Positions 1-11,427 of a DNA stretch of 64,000 bases are shown in pieces (the first letter of the stretch is position 1; the number at the start of each line of letters is the position of its first letter). Origin of the DNA: Auricularia sp. M13 (Eukaryota; Basidiomycota; Agaricomycetes; Auriculariales; Auriculariaceae); the NCBI GenBank assembly GCA_037042915.1, contig CM073198.1, positions 930,001 through 994,000 on the forward strand, written 5' to 3'. The position numbers and the translations under genes are program-made. The notes under the pieces are model-generated. The model saw only the letters and a program-made list of their open reading frames with translations. It was not told the origin of the DNA and did not search any database.

Positions 1-2034
1 TGTCGATGGTCAAAGGACTGGCGGTGTTGACAGTGCGCATGGACGGGATTTCACCAACGCGGCGCGCGCGTTAAACAGTGCCAGCTGTGCGGAGTATACT
101 GTGCCGTTGTCACTCGAATCGAGGCGGAGAACGCTCGACTGCGCGAGGGGAAGATGCAATTGCGCGCTGATGCCGCTCACACCCTCACCGAAGCTCCCAA
201 CGGAACAACGATCACATCGCACGTGCGCATTCTTGCATACAGTATCCATCGTCGCTCTCTTACGGCTCACAATTTCTCGCGTAAGCTATCTATTCTTCTG
301 GCTCGCAGAAGAGTCGCCCGATTTTCACCTACAGCAGATGCGTGGCCCGCCGCCTCCCTCTGCAGCCCAGTGCGCGTCGGTTGACGCATAGAGCGCATGC
401 TTCAACCAGCACAGTCGCGGCTCGACGACGACGGTCAGGCCCGCGCAGGGATGACCAAGTCGTGCATATTGATGCGCAGATCTCGGACGCGTCGTCGGTC
501 TGGTTGCGGGACGGCGAGCGCAGTAAGCGCGGCCCGAGGCCGCAAGACGCCCACATTGCTGCAGCTGCCGTTCGCGCTGAGCAATGGGAGCCCGTGCATC
601 GCGCCGCAGTCACCAGGGCGCGCGCTCGCGCACAATGCGCCCCGCGATCTGCGAAACGAGCACGAGCCCTGCGTCGACGCCGGAGTTCGCAGTACTTGCT
701 GCAGCCACAGACGACGCGGCCGGCTCGGGGCTACCGCCGATGGCGCGCGTCGCCCGTGGCAGCTAGTAGATAGGCGGGTAAATGGAGCGGGCTGACTGGG
801 CAACGCGGGCGCGCTGAGCCGCTCGACCTCATCCTCGAGCGAGCGGCGCGCTGGGAAGGAAAGGGAACGGGAGTGCGCAGCGAGTGCGCGGTGGTCGCGC
901 CCACGAAGATCAGAGAGTCCACGCGCGCGCGATCCCCGTAAACGGGCGGCTGCTGGGCGCACTGGCGGAAGACGACCGACCAACGCGTTACTACTGTGAA
1001 AAATGCAGTCAGCGAGCCGACTAGTCGTAGAAACCAGAGGTACAGGCGCGCCTGACTGGGTACGTGTCCTGCGCGTCGCGTGCGCAGGCCCCGCGCAAAC
1101 GTTACTAGCTGAACCGCAGAATGGTGACCTGCGCCCTTCGTGCACGAGAGCACGGCGTCGCAGCACCCGACGGCCCACGCGACAGTCGCGCGCGCCACAC
1201 AAGACGCAGTCGCAGGAGTCGGACATGGCCTAGCGAACCGCGGCGCGGGCTTAGAAACGAGCGCGCTGGTGTGCGCGAGCGTGCTACCTCCCTGGGCGTA
1301 GATGAGCCTGGCTGCGCGCTGCACGCGTCAGTCGTCGGTGAATGAGAAAGAAAGATAGCGCACCTAACGCCGCCCGATGCACAGGGTAGCTGGCGCCGGC
1401 CGCGCATGGAAAATTACGCAGAGTGGGACCACCGGGCTTTTCGCCGCACGCGCGAACAATCCAGGACGGATCCGGCTCCGCGCGCCGTCGTCGTTGTCCA
1501 CGAAGCCGGGCTGCGCAGCGCTGTCGTCCTTGTACTCCGTGCTACGGAATGGACGGGTTGATGGTGACCAGTCGCGCGCATCGCGGTCGTTTGAACTTCT
1601 GCGGCAGTCGACTTGGCAACGAGGTCGAGTCGCGCGTAGGGTTCGGGGGCGTCGACGTGCTTGCAGCGTCAAGAACGCGTACCAGCCTGCGTATGGCTTG
1701 GTACCGTCCGCCGCCAGATGCGCTCTTGCACGGTGCGCGCACCTGGCACACAGAGCCTTCGGGCCGCACAGCGCCTGCACGAACCATCTGCGCTGTCGCC
1801 ACCGTACGCGAAGCTGGGCAGCGGGCGCGCGCAGCAACGTGGCCGGTCGCGCGCGCAACAGAAGACGGGCGGTAGCCGCAATCGCACGTTGCCTTCGACG
1901 CGGCGTCAGCGGGCTTGATGAGGACGCTTCTGCCCGGCGCGAGGTCGTGCATGGCGCGTACGGGCGTCGAGGTGCTGGATGCGCGGACTGTGAGCGCCAG
2001 GAGTTTGCTGCTGCGGATTGAGCGTGAGTCAACC
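1..2034. other. GC-rich stretch without a recognisable gene
   Basis: Several reading frames of 60-260 codons are open here, but they overlap on both strands, as expected by chance in CpG-rich DNA. None shows a family motif, a convincing intron or a biased composition. A short stretch near 110-170 reads like a coiled coil (pattern IEAENARLREG) but is not sustained. It is probably decayed intergenic or repeat DNA. Confidence 0.5.
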
Positions 2035-2134
2035 NNNNNNNNNNNNNNNNNNNNNNNNNNNNNNNNNNNNNNNNNNNNNNNNNNNNNNNNNNNNNNNNNN
2101 NNNNNNNNNNNNNNNNNNNNNNNNNNNNNNNNNN
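2035..2134. other. Assembly gap (100 N)
   Basis: Exactly 100 undetermined bases. The sequence changes character across the gap, from GC-rich unique DNA on the left to a 28-bp satellite on the right. The two sides may not be truly adjacent. Confidence 0.99.
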
Positions 2135-2336
2135 TGTGCAGACCAGGCAGGAGTTCTTGTGCAGGCCAGGCAGGAAGTCCTGGCCTCTGCGCCTGCCAGG
2201 CAGAAAGTCCTAGCCTGTGAAGGCCAGGCAGGAAGTCCTAGCCTGCGCAGGCCAGGCAGGAAGTCCTAGCCTGCGCAGGCCAGGCAGGAAGTCCTAGCCT
2301 GTGCAGACCAGGCAAGATTTCCTGCCTGGTATGCCT
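2135..2336. repeat. 28-bp satellite array, copy 1
   Basis: About six to seven head-to-tail units of 28 bp built around GGCCAGGCAGGAAGTCCTAG and CCTGYGCA. The array ends in a degenerate unit (CCAGGCAAGATTTCCTGCCTGG, an imperfect palindrome) followed by TATGCCTGGAACCCCCTCTA. The array begins at the assembly gap, so its true length is unknown. The same array and terminal unit recur at 6374-6547. Confidence 0.9.
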
Positions 2337-5300
2337 GGAACCCCCTCTATAACCTAATCCAGGATGGCCGATACTTGAACAATGATGAACGGATGTCCAT
2401 GGTAGAGCAGCAGCAACGGGATCCCGGAGCATGCAAATATCGGAGACACAAGCTGAAGTGAACGAAGCCGGTCTGAAAGCATGCATCCCGGGGGTCCGAT
2501 ATGCAAGAACTGGCCATGGACACAAAGGCAGAACTAAGCGGCAAGCATGGCATCAGATACTCGAACCACAGACCACAGGAAAACCGGTCTATACATACAG
2601 CATATGTACAGTGTTCACTTTTGTAGCAACGATTTTGGCCGAGCCCAAGGTTGTCATGGGCAGGTGCCACTGCAGTCTTGCGTGGTGGTAGTACGAGGGC
2701 AAGGTCATCTCACCGGATCCGTCCGGCATCCTTGGGCCGGATAGCTCCCATATCACACCCGATGTTGCCTGAGGTTCAAACATTGGCTTCTCCGCAGGAG
2801 AAATAAGAAAGCACGGAGATCCATATGAGTTGAGGATTTGCTTCTATCCCTGCCTCGTCTGCTGTCCAACCCTCCCCAATACCCCTATCATTGTGAACCT
2901 AGCCTCACCGAACGAAGCACGGTGACCATCTCTAGTCTCAGTGCGTACATGGTGTCAGATATAGGGTAAGAGCCACCCGGTGAGACCGGAGGTCAGCATA
3001 AGTGCTCGGACCTCAGTCAGCCTTGAGGTATTGATGTTTGGTCAGCACTGCTCTATAGTGAGAGGTGCTGCGGTGCGAAATTTTAAGGGGAGTCGATTTA
3101 AGCCCATATCGTCAACATTCTATATCAATTGTTGCCACTCCTTGCAAACAAATAGGATCGAAGGGTGTTCCGGAAAGACCAACAAGAAAATGTTCAACAT
3201 GATGTCAACAGGTAGGCGCGAAATGAAGGAGCCTGAACCTGAATCAGCGTGAAAAAAGAGAACAGAAGACATTGAGAATAAGACAGCAGAGGTGGACGGC
3301 GCATGGTTTAAGCTTCAAAGTCCGGACAATTTGCACACCAGCAGATCGTCGGAGTCTGAAATGGTTCCAAAGCGACTACTGTGTTTCAGGTTAGCAAACC
3401 CAGGAATTTGAATTCTTCAAGAATTGAATTAATTTATTTTTGGCTTTAAAATAATAAACAATACAGCCCGATATCACTGTCGAGTGTTTTATGAGGTTGA
3501 CGAATACGACGACGATCCGGAGGCCCAGGCCGAAGATGTTTTTGATGAGGACTTACTCGCCACTGGCAAGATGGAGAATGTACCGTATCTGTAGATGTCT
3601 ACTACCTAGACATAGCCGCCAGTCAATGCCAATTTGTCGAGATTATCCTGACCTGTGAGAACTCGAATTTAAGTCCTACCAGTCACCCCGACCCCCACTT
3701 CTCCTCGATGTGCAAGGTCTGCCTCACGCACTATACTGTCAAGGAGCGCTTCTGACCTATGTGGCAATCGTAGAAATCGGTGGCTTGCCCGTTGCCGCCG
3801 CAAAAATCAAGTGCACTGGGGCGGACGCCATGAGAAAGGAGAACGGACGCGATATCTGGGAGCGTGTCAAAACTGCGCCACTCTTGGGATGCCCTGCGAG
3901 TTGTAAGTCACTGCTGATCCAAGCCTCGTCAGACGGTCGAATTCATTAGGTCTGACAGTCCCGGCGTAACTTTCCACCCCCCGCATCGCGACGCCATTCT
4001 GCCTTCCCCCATCGATGTTGGGACCGAGACCGATCAGCCGGAGAAAGGTTGGGACCTAGGTTGGGTATTGGGGACGATGGCGGCCGAGGCAGACAATGCA
4101 CAGTTTGATCACACTAGCTCTTGGGGAGTGAGGTCTGCCGCAGACGTTTCTCCGGGCATTGCAAGCATTTGACATGTCATAATTGCAAGGAACCCATATC
4201 AACACTTCATTTCCCAGTCACCGCGAGCACGTCTCCGATCCGAGCCTACGATTCCCAAGATTGGGAGCCCCGCACAACGCTTCCTCCTTCCTTGGAATTT
4301 CCGACAAGTTATGAACGTACTACTAGTCCTGATGTTAAATGATACACAAGATCATGACCAGGTAGACAGGTTTATGGCGCCGGTGAATGATATTTGATAT
4401 TATATCCAGGGTGCTGAAGAAGTGGATGTGGTTTCTGGGGATGCTCATGGTGGCCTTGTAGCAGGCGGTGTGCTTGATGCCCATGCATAACCTAACCTAA
4501 CCGAATCATTAGAGATGGGAGTCCTTAATGAGAAGCCTCAACATGGAGAATAGTTATGCCAAAGACGTTGTGCCATTGGAAATCATAGGCGCTGTTTGTC
4601 CAAAGGTTTCATTCAATCCAAGATTTGAAAGACACCATGCACTGATCATCCATATTTTACAAATGCCATTACGGACACATCAGTGCATGTAGACTTCTCA
4701 AATCCATTCTGACTCCTGGGAAACACTAGGACTGGAAAGTGGATTGGGGGTAATATAGCACCTGCCATCCTACCATGATACTGGGCCACAGGAGGACTGG
4801 GAGACTCTATACATCCGGCTTGCCTGCAGGTCCCCTCATTCTGTTCCTTCTGATCCTCTTTCAGGTCACATTTCTGAAGGAAATGATATGAGGTATCTCT
4901 TTGAAGCAGGAGGAAGTTGGACCGAATTTTCTCTGTGAAAGATTCACCTTTCAAAGAATGAGGAGCTGACCTAAGGATGGTTTTACATTTGAAACTGCTC
5001 CCCTGAAATGTAGTCATATGGCTAGGTTATATTGCAGCACAGTCAGCAAGGCAGGGTGACAGTAAAACGGACAGTCAGAGGTTGTTCGGTCAACCGATGA
5101 AACTCTTCAATCATGAATGGGGTATTTAAGGCATATTTCGAAATTGAAATTTGACTAATGGGCGGTTGCACATGAGTCTAGATAACACTAACCATTCAGA
5201 TGGAGCAGAGGAGCAGTGTGCACATCCCAAGCCTGCTATTATAGCTGGGTATGAGAAAGATTTGAATATTGAGAGTTTGGCAGATCATAGGGCCAAAGAT

Positions 5301-5390
5301 ATATAGTGTACAGAGAGGTCACAATTGTTGTTGGGCAGGTAACCTGCATATAAGAGCCTGTGATGGACACATTGATGTACATTGAAGGCA
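2337..5390. other. Low-GC block without a recognisable gene
   Basis: Base composition is clearly lower in GC than in the rest of the window. Short open frames (up to about 120 codons) show no family features. Two CCTAACCTAACC-like words occur near 4487-4502. I see no transposon ends. It lies between two arrays of the same satellite and looks like subtelomeric spacer or foreign sequence. Confidence 0.5.
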
Positions 5391-6240
5391 AGTCCAACTT
5401 TTTCATAGCCGGGGTCAACTCCAAGGCCGCTGATGGGGATCAAAAGGGCCCCGCACACAGAGGTCCGACTTTTCATAGCAGCAGTCAACTCCATCAGAGG
5501 GCAGTTGATGGGGGATCAAAAGGGCCCCACACACACAGGTCCGACTTTTTCATAGCCGCAGTCAACTCCATCAGAGGGCAGTTGATGGGGGATCAAAAGG
5601 GCCCCACACACAGAGGTCCGACTTTTTCATAGGCGCAGTCAACTCCATCAGAGTGCAGTTGATGGAGACCGAGGGTGCCGCACACAGAGGTCCGACTTTT
5701 TCATAGGCGCAGTCAACTCCATCAGAGGGCTGTTGATGGACACTGAGGGTGCCGCACACAGAGGTCCGACTTTTTCATAGGGAGACACAAACCCATCAGA
5801 GGGCTGTTGATGGACACTGAGGGTGCCACACACAGAGGTCCGACTTTTTCATAGGAGACACAAACCCATCAGAGGGCAGTTGATGGGGGATCAAAAGGGC
5901 CCCACACACAGAGGTCCGACTTTTTCATAGGCGCAGTCAACTCCATCAGAGGGCTGTTGATGGGGGATCAAAAGGGCCCCACACACAGAGGTCCGACTTT
6001 TTCATAGGCGCAGTCAACTCCATCAGAGTGCAGTTGATGGAGACCGAGGGTGCCGCACACAGAGGTCCGACTTTTTCATAGGCAGACACAAACCCATCAG
6101 AGGGCTGTTGATGGACACTGAGGGTGCCGCACACAGAGGTCCGACTTTTTCATAGGGAGACACAAACGCATCAGAGGGCTGTTGATGGACACCGAGGGTG
6201 CCGCACACAGAGGTCCGACTTTTTTATAGGGAGACTCAGA
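5391..6240. repeat. 74-77 bp minisatellite, about 11 units
   Basis: The word AGGTCCGACTTTTTCATAG recurs starting at about 5461, 5537, 5614, 5688, 5762, 5836, 5912, 5989, 6063, 6137 and 6211, so units are 74, 76 or 77 bp. Two interleaved unit types are visible. One carries GGGGATCAAAAGGGCCCCA (76-77 bp); the other carries GACCGAGGGTGCCGC or GACACTGAGGGTGCC (74 bp). A further split is a middle segment reading GCGCAGTCAACTCCATCAG versus GGAGACACAAACCCATCAG. The long minus-strand open frames across this array are repeat artefacts. Confidence 0.95.
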
Positions 6241-6266
6241 CAATGGCCAGCAGGACAGTGCAAGGT

Positions 6267-6291
6267 TGGTAGGTAGGTAGGTAGATAGGTA
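6267..6291. repeat. GGTA microsatellite
   Basis: Five to six consecutive GGTA units, the last ones interrupted by GATA, just outside the 74-77 bp minisatellite. Confidence 0.85.
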
Positions 6292-6373
6292 CAGGAATTG
6301 TGACCCTATGCAGACAAGTGAACAGGAGATGATACTACCTGGTGCAACTTAGCCATCTGAGGCTGTATGTATG

Positions 6374-6547
6374 GCAGGCAGGATATCCAAGCCTGTGCAG
6401 ACCAGGCAGGAGTTCTTGTGCAGGCCAGGCAGGAAGTCCTGGCCTGCGAAGGCCAGGCAGAAAGTCCTAGCCTGTGAAGGCCAGGCAGGAAGTCCTAGCC
6501 TGTGCAGGCCAGGCAAGATTTCCTGCCTGGTATGCCTGGAACCCCCT
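6374..6547. repeat. 28-bp satellite array, copy 2
   Basis: About five units of the satellite seen at 2135-2336, in the same orientation and ending in the same degenerate palindromic unit and TGCCTGGAACCCCCTCTATA. Here the terminal unit runs straight into CCTAA/CCCTAA repeats. In the first copy it runs into unique sequence after a single CCTAA. Confidence 0.92.
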
Positions 6548-6592
6548 CTATAACCTAACCTAACCTAACCCTAACCCTAACCCTAACCCTTA
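6548..6592. repeat. Interstitial telomere-type tract (CCTAA then CCCTAA)
   Basis: After the satellite the sequence reads about three CCTAA units followed by three to four CCCTAA units, then TTAGCGCTGC. CCCTAA is the reverse complement of TTAGGG, the usual telomere repeat of filamentous fungi. With CCCTAA on the plus strand, the chromosome body would be expected on the right side. About 6.5 kb of further sequence nevertheless lies to the left. The tract is short and internal. Confidence 0.85.
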
Positions 6593-6972
6593 GCGCTGCT
6601 CATCTGCGCGTAATATTCGAGCTACCGTCCTCGGTTATAGCGCGCCTGGAAAAGATTGGCCTCGAGGATCCGGGCAAGCTGGCATTCGTCCACTGGTTCT
6701 CAAAGCTTCGAAATCGTGACGCAGACACCGACATGTTCAAAGTTGCACACGACATGCGCTTTGTTCCTGGCGCTGGCGCAACCCGCGAGCGCGATATCGC
6801 CGTCATTTCAGCTCTCGACATTCGGCGGAGCTGTCAACTGGTTCCTCGACTGCCACGCAATGTCAAGAGAATCCCCCGTCACTTGACATCGGACAATGTT
6901 CTGGAGGAATGGGATGGGGACTTCTGGGTGAACCATTATCATGATAAGCCAATGTATCGATCACTTCTGTAG
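6593..6972 (+). pseudogene. Plavaka-type DNA transposon, transposase C-terminal fragment
   Basis: One open frame runs from the telomere-type tract to a stop at 6970-6972. It contains LAFVHWFSKL, then DTDMFKVAHDM, then LDIRRSCQLVP, then LTSDNVLEEW and FWVNHYHDKPMY. From memory, this order (VEWF, then a D-rich segment, the DIRRSCQL motif, then an asparagine/lysine/tyrosine-rich end) is that of the extreme C-terminus of basidiomycete Plavaka (CACTA-related) transposases. About 125 residues remain of a protein that is usually near 1,000, and the catalytic core is absent. The break lies exactly at the telomere-type repeat. Family assignment is from recall, not alignment. Confidence 0.6.
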
Positions 6973-7336
6973 AATAGTTGCGCTCAGTCGTTCTTGTAAC
7001 TATTTGTTATCCACTAAATGACCAAAATGCACACCAGCGCACAGCACATCCAACGCCATAGCAGGAGAACAGCGTGAACAGATGAACCAGAAGGCATGAG
7101 ATCAGTCTCAAGGTCCCTTGTTCTCGCGTTCATGAACACCACTGGACTGCTCGTGAGCAGTCTGTGAGCACGGAAACGTGTGCACAAGCGAAAACAAACC
7201 CTGTGTTCATGAACACCTGGAATTTTACAGAAGGATTGGTGCGATATCACACAACAACCGCAGTCATGTTCATTAATGAGAAAGAACACAAATGGACCAC
7301 GGTGTGTACCAACTGTCCCAGCGGTGCAGAAAGCCG

Positions 7337-7680
7337 ATGTGATGGGCAAATTTTTGTGATGGACAAATTTTGATGATGGTCAAATTTCGGTGATGGCAGC
7401 GCCTCTGAGGGTTCAGCAAATATACGTGATGGGCAAATTTCGGTGATGGGCAAATTTCGGTGATGGCAGCGCCTCTGTGGGTTCAGCAAATATTCGTGAT
7501 GGGCAAATTTTCGTGATGGACAAATTTCGGTGATGGGCAAATTTCGGTGATGGACAAATTTTGATGATGGACAAATTTCGGTGATGGCAGCGCCTCTGTG
7601 GGTTCAGCAAATATACGTGATGGGCAAATTTCGGTGATGGACAAATTTTCATGATGGGCAAATCTACCTGATGGCAGCAC
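7337..7680. repeat. 17-bp minisatellite with higher-order structure
   Basis: Many copies of GATGGGCAAATTTCGGT and close variants (GATGGACAAATTTTGAT). They are interrupted at about 7395, 7465 and 7586 by a GGCAGCGCCTCTGTGGGTTC spacer that repeats with the flanking units. Amplification therefore happened at two levels. Minus-strand open frames here are artefacts of the repeat. Confidence 0.93.
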
Positions 7681-7732
7681 CTGTGTGCATAGTCACAGAG
7701 CCCATCACAAACATTTGTGCATCACCAAAATT

Positions 7733-7794
7733 TGCTGGTTTGCTGGTTTGCTGGTTTGCTGGTTTGCTGGTTTGCTGGTTTGCTGGTTTGCTGG
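7733..7794. repeat. 8-bp microsatellite (TGCTGGTT)n
   Basis: Nearly eight uninterrupted copies of TGCTGGTT, then TGCTGGCGCTGG. It lies about 50 bp beyond the 17-bp minisatellite. Confidence 0.97.
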
Positions 7795-7799
7795 CGCTG

Positions 7800-10177
7800 G
7801 CTGGAATACACCATTATTTTGGATAATTTCCCCTGAGATGAATATTGATCAGAAAAATCTCGGACCAAATGCAGAAATTTCTTAAGACATTGGGTTATAT
7901 GGAGGATTTTCATTTTGGGTCACAGCGTGCGATACCTCCCCTCAGGAAGCTTTTTTCTTTGATGTCATCAAAGAAAGGCGACATATTAATAGGCCTCGAC
8001 GAGCGCCAGGGACGAAGCGAGACTCGCTTCGGCATGTGCAGATCCCGCAGCAGAGTGCGATCGGATCCGGACACAGTCCCTGCAGCTCCCAGGCATTGTT
8101 TGCATCGGATCGCCACGGTCGGCAGCTCTCAGGTCATATGTGGATGTCTCCGACTTGGTCCCACGAGTCTCATGTTCCGCCTTCGGCACTGCGCAGCGCA
8201 GTCAAAACTCGATCGGCAGAGTTCGTATTCCGACACCGTCCATCGGATCGACGTCCGACACGCAGGGAAGGCTCCGGAAGGTGACCTCGGCAGGGTCTGC
8301 GGTCGCCCATTTCGGATTTTGTCGCATCGGCGGAAATTGCTCGTTGCCATGACAGCGCACAGCTTTGTGAAGGGCACCATCGCGTAGACCTCGGCGAGAG
8401 CTCCCCGGACATATATGGGTGTCTGGGTATCCGGGCCCAGCCGGGGTCGCAAACGGCGACGGGAAGTGCAGCTGATGGGAAGGGGCACTGATGGGAAGCT
8501 CTTCCCATCAGCCTGCCGTGATGGTAAGTCCAAACGATGGACCTCCGTGCAGCGCTCAGTTCTGCCCCTGAAGTCACGGGACGAGAAGATCGATATCCTG
8601 CCTCCGGAGGGAAGGCCTCCGGCACGGGATTTTGATGGTAAGTGCAGTAGATGGCGCTCAGGAAGCAAACGGGATTGATGGTATCAAGCCGGGCGACATA
8701 GTAAGAGGCACGTGAGCCAGCTTCATTCGACAGCCATTCATTCTACAGCTACGCCCCTCGAGCGCGCATACGGGTTCGGCGGAGCACAACCCTCAGCCTC
8801 GATTCCGTCCTCGTCCAAAGGGGACGCTGCTTCGTGGGGACATCGGCTCAAACGAACCGGAACCTCCCTGGCGTCGAGATTAGAGTCGCAGGATACCCCC
8901 AATAGGCGCCAGATGGAATGCCATCGCAGTTCGCAGCGCATGGCTTCCTGTTCCTCAGGCTGCGCTATGTTGGACTGTGAACGCAGAACCTCGCACCGTC
9001 TAATACCTGCAATGACAGCATTTGCGCAATATAAACCGCTTCGAGCCACTTGAGTTCACTGCGTGATGAGCTGTACAGCCAGGGCCCAGGAGGACGTTTG
9101 AGTTCTCTGACTGACTCTGTGTGTGAATTTCGGTCAGCAATGACAGGAGCAAGCAAACCGGGTGTCAGAGGGAGTGTAGCAGATGATGGGAGCAGTGCTG
9201 GTGTGCAGCGTGACTTTGCAACATGCTTTATACTGCCAGGTGGATGCTAATGGTGCGGTATAATCCACTTCGAGGTCCTGGCTAAGTATTTATACACTTT
9301 CTTGCGACCGTTGCATTATCCAGAAAGCGTTGGGTCTTATCATCTGAGGATGGTGTGCGACTCGGGAAGCCAGTGCAACTGCCGCAGACGCGGGATCGGA
9401 CCGCAGGTTCCGGTTCCGCTCGTTTGCATTCGACCACGACGCACGAACGCGCCGCGCTTCTTGCGCATACGCTCTTCGCACTAACGGGGTTCTATATGGC
9501 ACTTCAGCATGACCGCGGGTACGTTTGCGCCAGGTCTTGGCTCGGAGCCGCACCTGACGGCTTTTGAGCAGCTCCGGCGCAACTGGCTCGCTCTGAGCTC
9601 GCCGCTCTCACGCGCGCTGCTTTTGACGCCGTCCAGCTGCTACTTACGGTGTGAGCTGCGATACTGGCGACATTTCTGCTCGCGCTGACACCCTGCTCGC
9701 TCGTAGACTCGACGAACCCGCGGTCTATCCGCACGGATGCTGCACGCCCGCTACCCAGCGCGTGACGTCGAAATCTGCGTCTTACGCTTACACCGTATGT
9801 AGGTTAGCCGTCAGTCTATCCAGGCCAGCGCGATTTAGTGTGCAGCATGTCTGACGGCTCACTTCTAGTCCCATGAGCGCCGCCGCTCGCGCTACAATAC
9901 TGCACAACGCCCCGCGCTTGCAACAGTAAAGAACAGGACGCCGTGCCTGCGCAAAATAGTGAAGCGCGAGAGCAACACCAATGCCGTGGACGCACGATGC
10001 AGTTGGATCGGAACGGTGCACGCGCCCGGGAGAGCTCGCACAGGTCCGTCCCATTCAATCATTGCCCGCTACACACTTTGCTCATCCCGCGCCTGCCCAG
10101 TGATGCTCATCCGACCGCGTCAACCGAGCGGTTAGCACCCGGCCATGCTCGCGGACGAGAGGATACGCGGAGCCATC
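7800..10177. other. Gene-poor, GC-rich stretch
   Basis: Only short, mutually overlapping open frames occur, with no family motif and no convincing exon-intron chain. A local inverted word, GATGGGAAG...CTTCCCATC, occurs near 8475-8512. I see no transposon ends or RNA genes. Confidence 0.45.
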
Positions 10178-11427
10178 GACGTTGGTCTTCCATTGACTGC
10201 GTCGCGGCCCTGCGCACACGGCGTGGTAGGATCGGCTTCGTGTCCCTCGCGCCGTGCTGTGTGAACGCGCGCAGTCGACGCGCGTGTCTCGCTCGCAGAC
10301 CGCGCCGTCATTCCTCTCCAACATCGCGGCATGTTGTCGCTCCACCGCGGCGTCGCGTGCGCGCTCTTTCGAGCTACTCCAAACGGCTCCACTCCCACGC
10401 CCTATAGGACGAGGTGGTTGAAATCGGCACAAGACAGCTGGCCGGCCCAATAGCCGGGAGATTGGCAAGTGAACGTCCACCAATTAGGCACCCCATGAAG
10501 GATCATCTCGGCGCGTGTAGGCTCAAACGCCCACCAGGCGGAAGAGGCAACAGCATCACGAAAGCCGTATACTTTCAGCTTTGTGCCTTTCTGCATTACG
10601 AGACGCGGATTGTATATACTGCAAAGTAGGTGAGTCCTGAGCGGCCCACTTAATACCGCGCCGTCGAGAACGCAATGTCGAGAATATGGGGTAATTGAAT
10701 GTCCTCGAAACCGGAGACAATAGCAGATGATGAGAGCGACAGACTGAGCGATGGTAGCCCCAACGGCAATACCCAGAGACGTTGGTCTTCCATTGACTGC
10801 GTCGCGGCCCTGCGCACACGGCGTGGTAGGATCGGCTTCGTGTCCCTCGCGCCGTGCTGTGTGAACGCGCGCAGTCGACGCGCGTGTCTCGCTCGCAGAC
10901 CGCGCCGTCATTCCTCTCCAACATCGCGGCATGTTGTCGCTCCACCGCGGCGTCGCGTGCGCGCTCTTTCGAGCTACTCCAAACGGCTCCACTCCCACGC
11001 CCTATAGGACGAGGTGGTTGAAATCGGCACAAGACAGCTGGCCGGCCCAATAGCCGGGAGATTGGCAAGTGAACGTCCACCAATTAGGCACCCTATACAT
11101 CGACGAGCAGGCACGTCGGGAAATTCAAAATGGTATCCAACCATGAAGGATCATCTCGGCGCGTGTAGGCTCAAACGCCCACCAGGCGGAAGAGGCAACA
11201 GCATCACGAAAGCCGTATACTTTCAGCTTTGTGCCTTTCTGCATTACGAGACGCGGATTGTATATACTGCAAAGTAGGTGAGTCCTGAGCGGCCCACTTA
11301 ATACCGCGCCGTCGAGAACGCAATGTCGAGAATATGGGGTAATTGAATGTCCTCGAAACCGGAGACAATAGCAGATGATGAGAGCGACAGACTGAGCGAT
11401 GGTAGCCCCAACGGCAATACCCAGAGG
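10178..11427. repeat. Near-perfect direct tandem duplication (600/650 bp)
   Basis: Bases 10178-10777 are repeated from 10778. The first 316 bp (10178-10493 against 10778-11093) are identical by eye. The second copy then has 48 extra bases (11094-11141), after which 10494-10779 matches 11142-11427, again without visible mismatch. The 48-bp difference sits at a CCC|CATGAAGG junction in the short copy. Neither copy contains a recognisable gene. The identity implies a very recent duplication, or an assembly duplication of two alleles that differ by the 48-bp indel. Confidence 0.95.

Noticed and set aside
435-1226. 263-codon minus-strand open frame
   Set aside because: Arg/Ala/Ser/Cys-rich with no motifs and overlapped by open frames on the other strand; expected by chance at this GC content.
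4487-4502. Second telomere-like site (CCTAACCTAACC)
   Set aside because: Too short and imperfect to call telomeric.
5239-6208. Series of minus-strand frames with repeated MCGTLSVHQQPSDG-type peptides
   Set aside because: They are translations of the 74-77 bp minisatellite, whose length is not a multiple of three in every unit.
7247-7680. Repeated HHRNLPITEICPS-like peptides on the minus strand
   Set aside because: Artefact of the 17-bp minisatellite.
7733-7794. Possible CRISPR-like or membrane peptide repeat (LLVCWFAG)
   Set aside because: It is a simple 8-bp microsatellite with no spacers.
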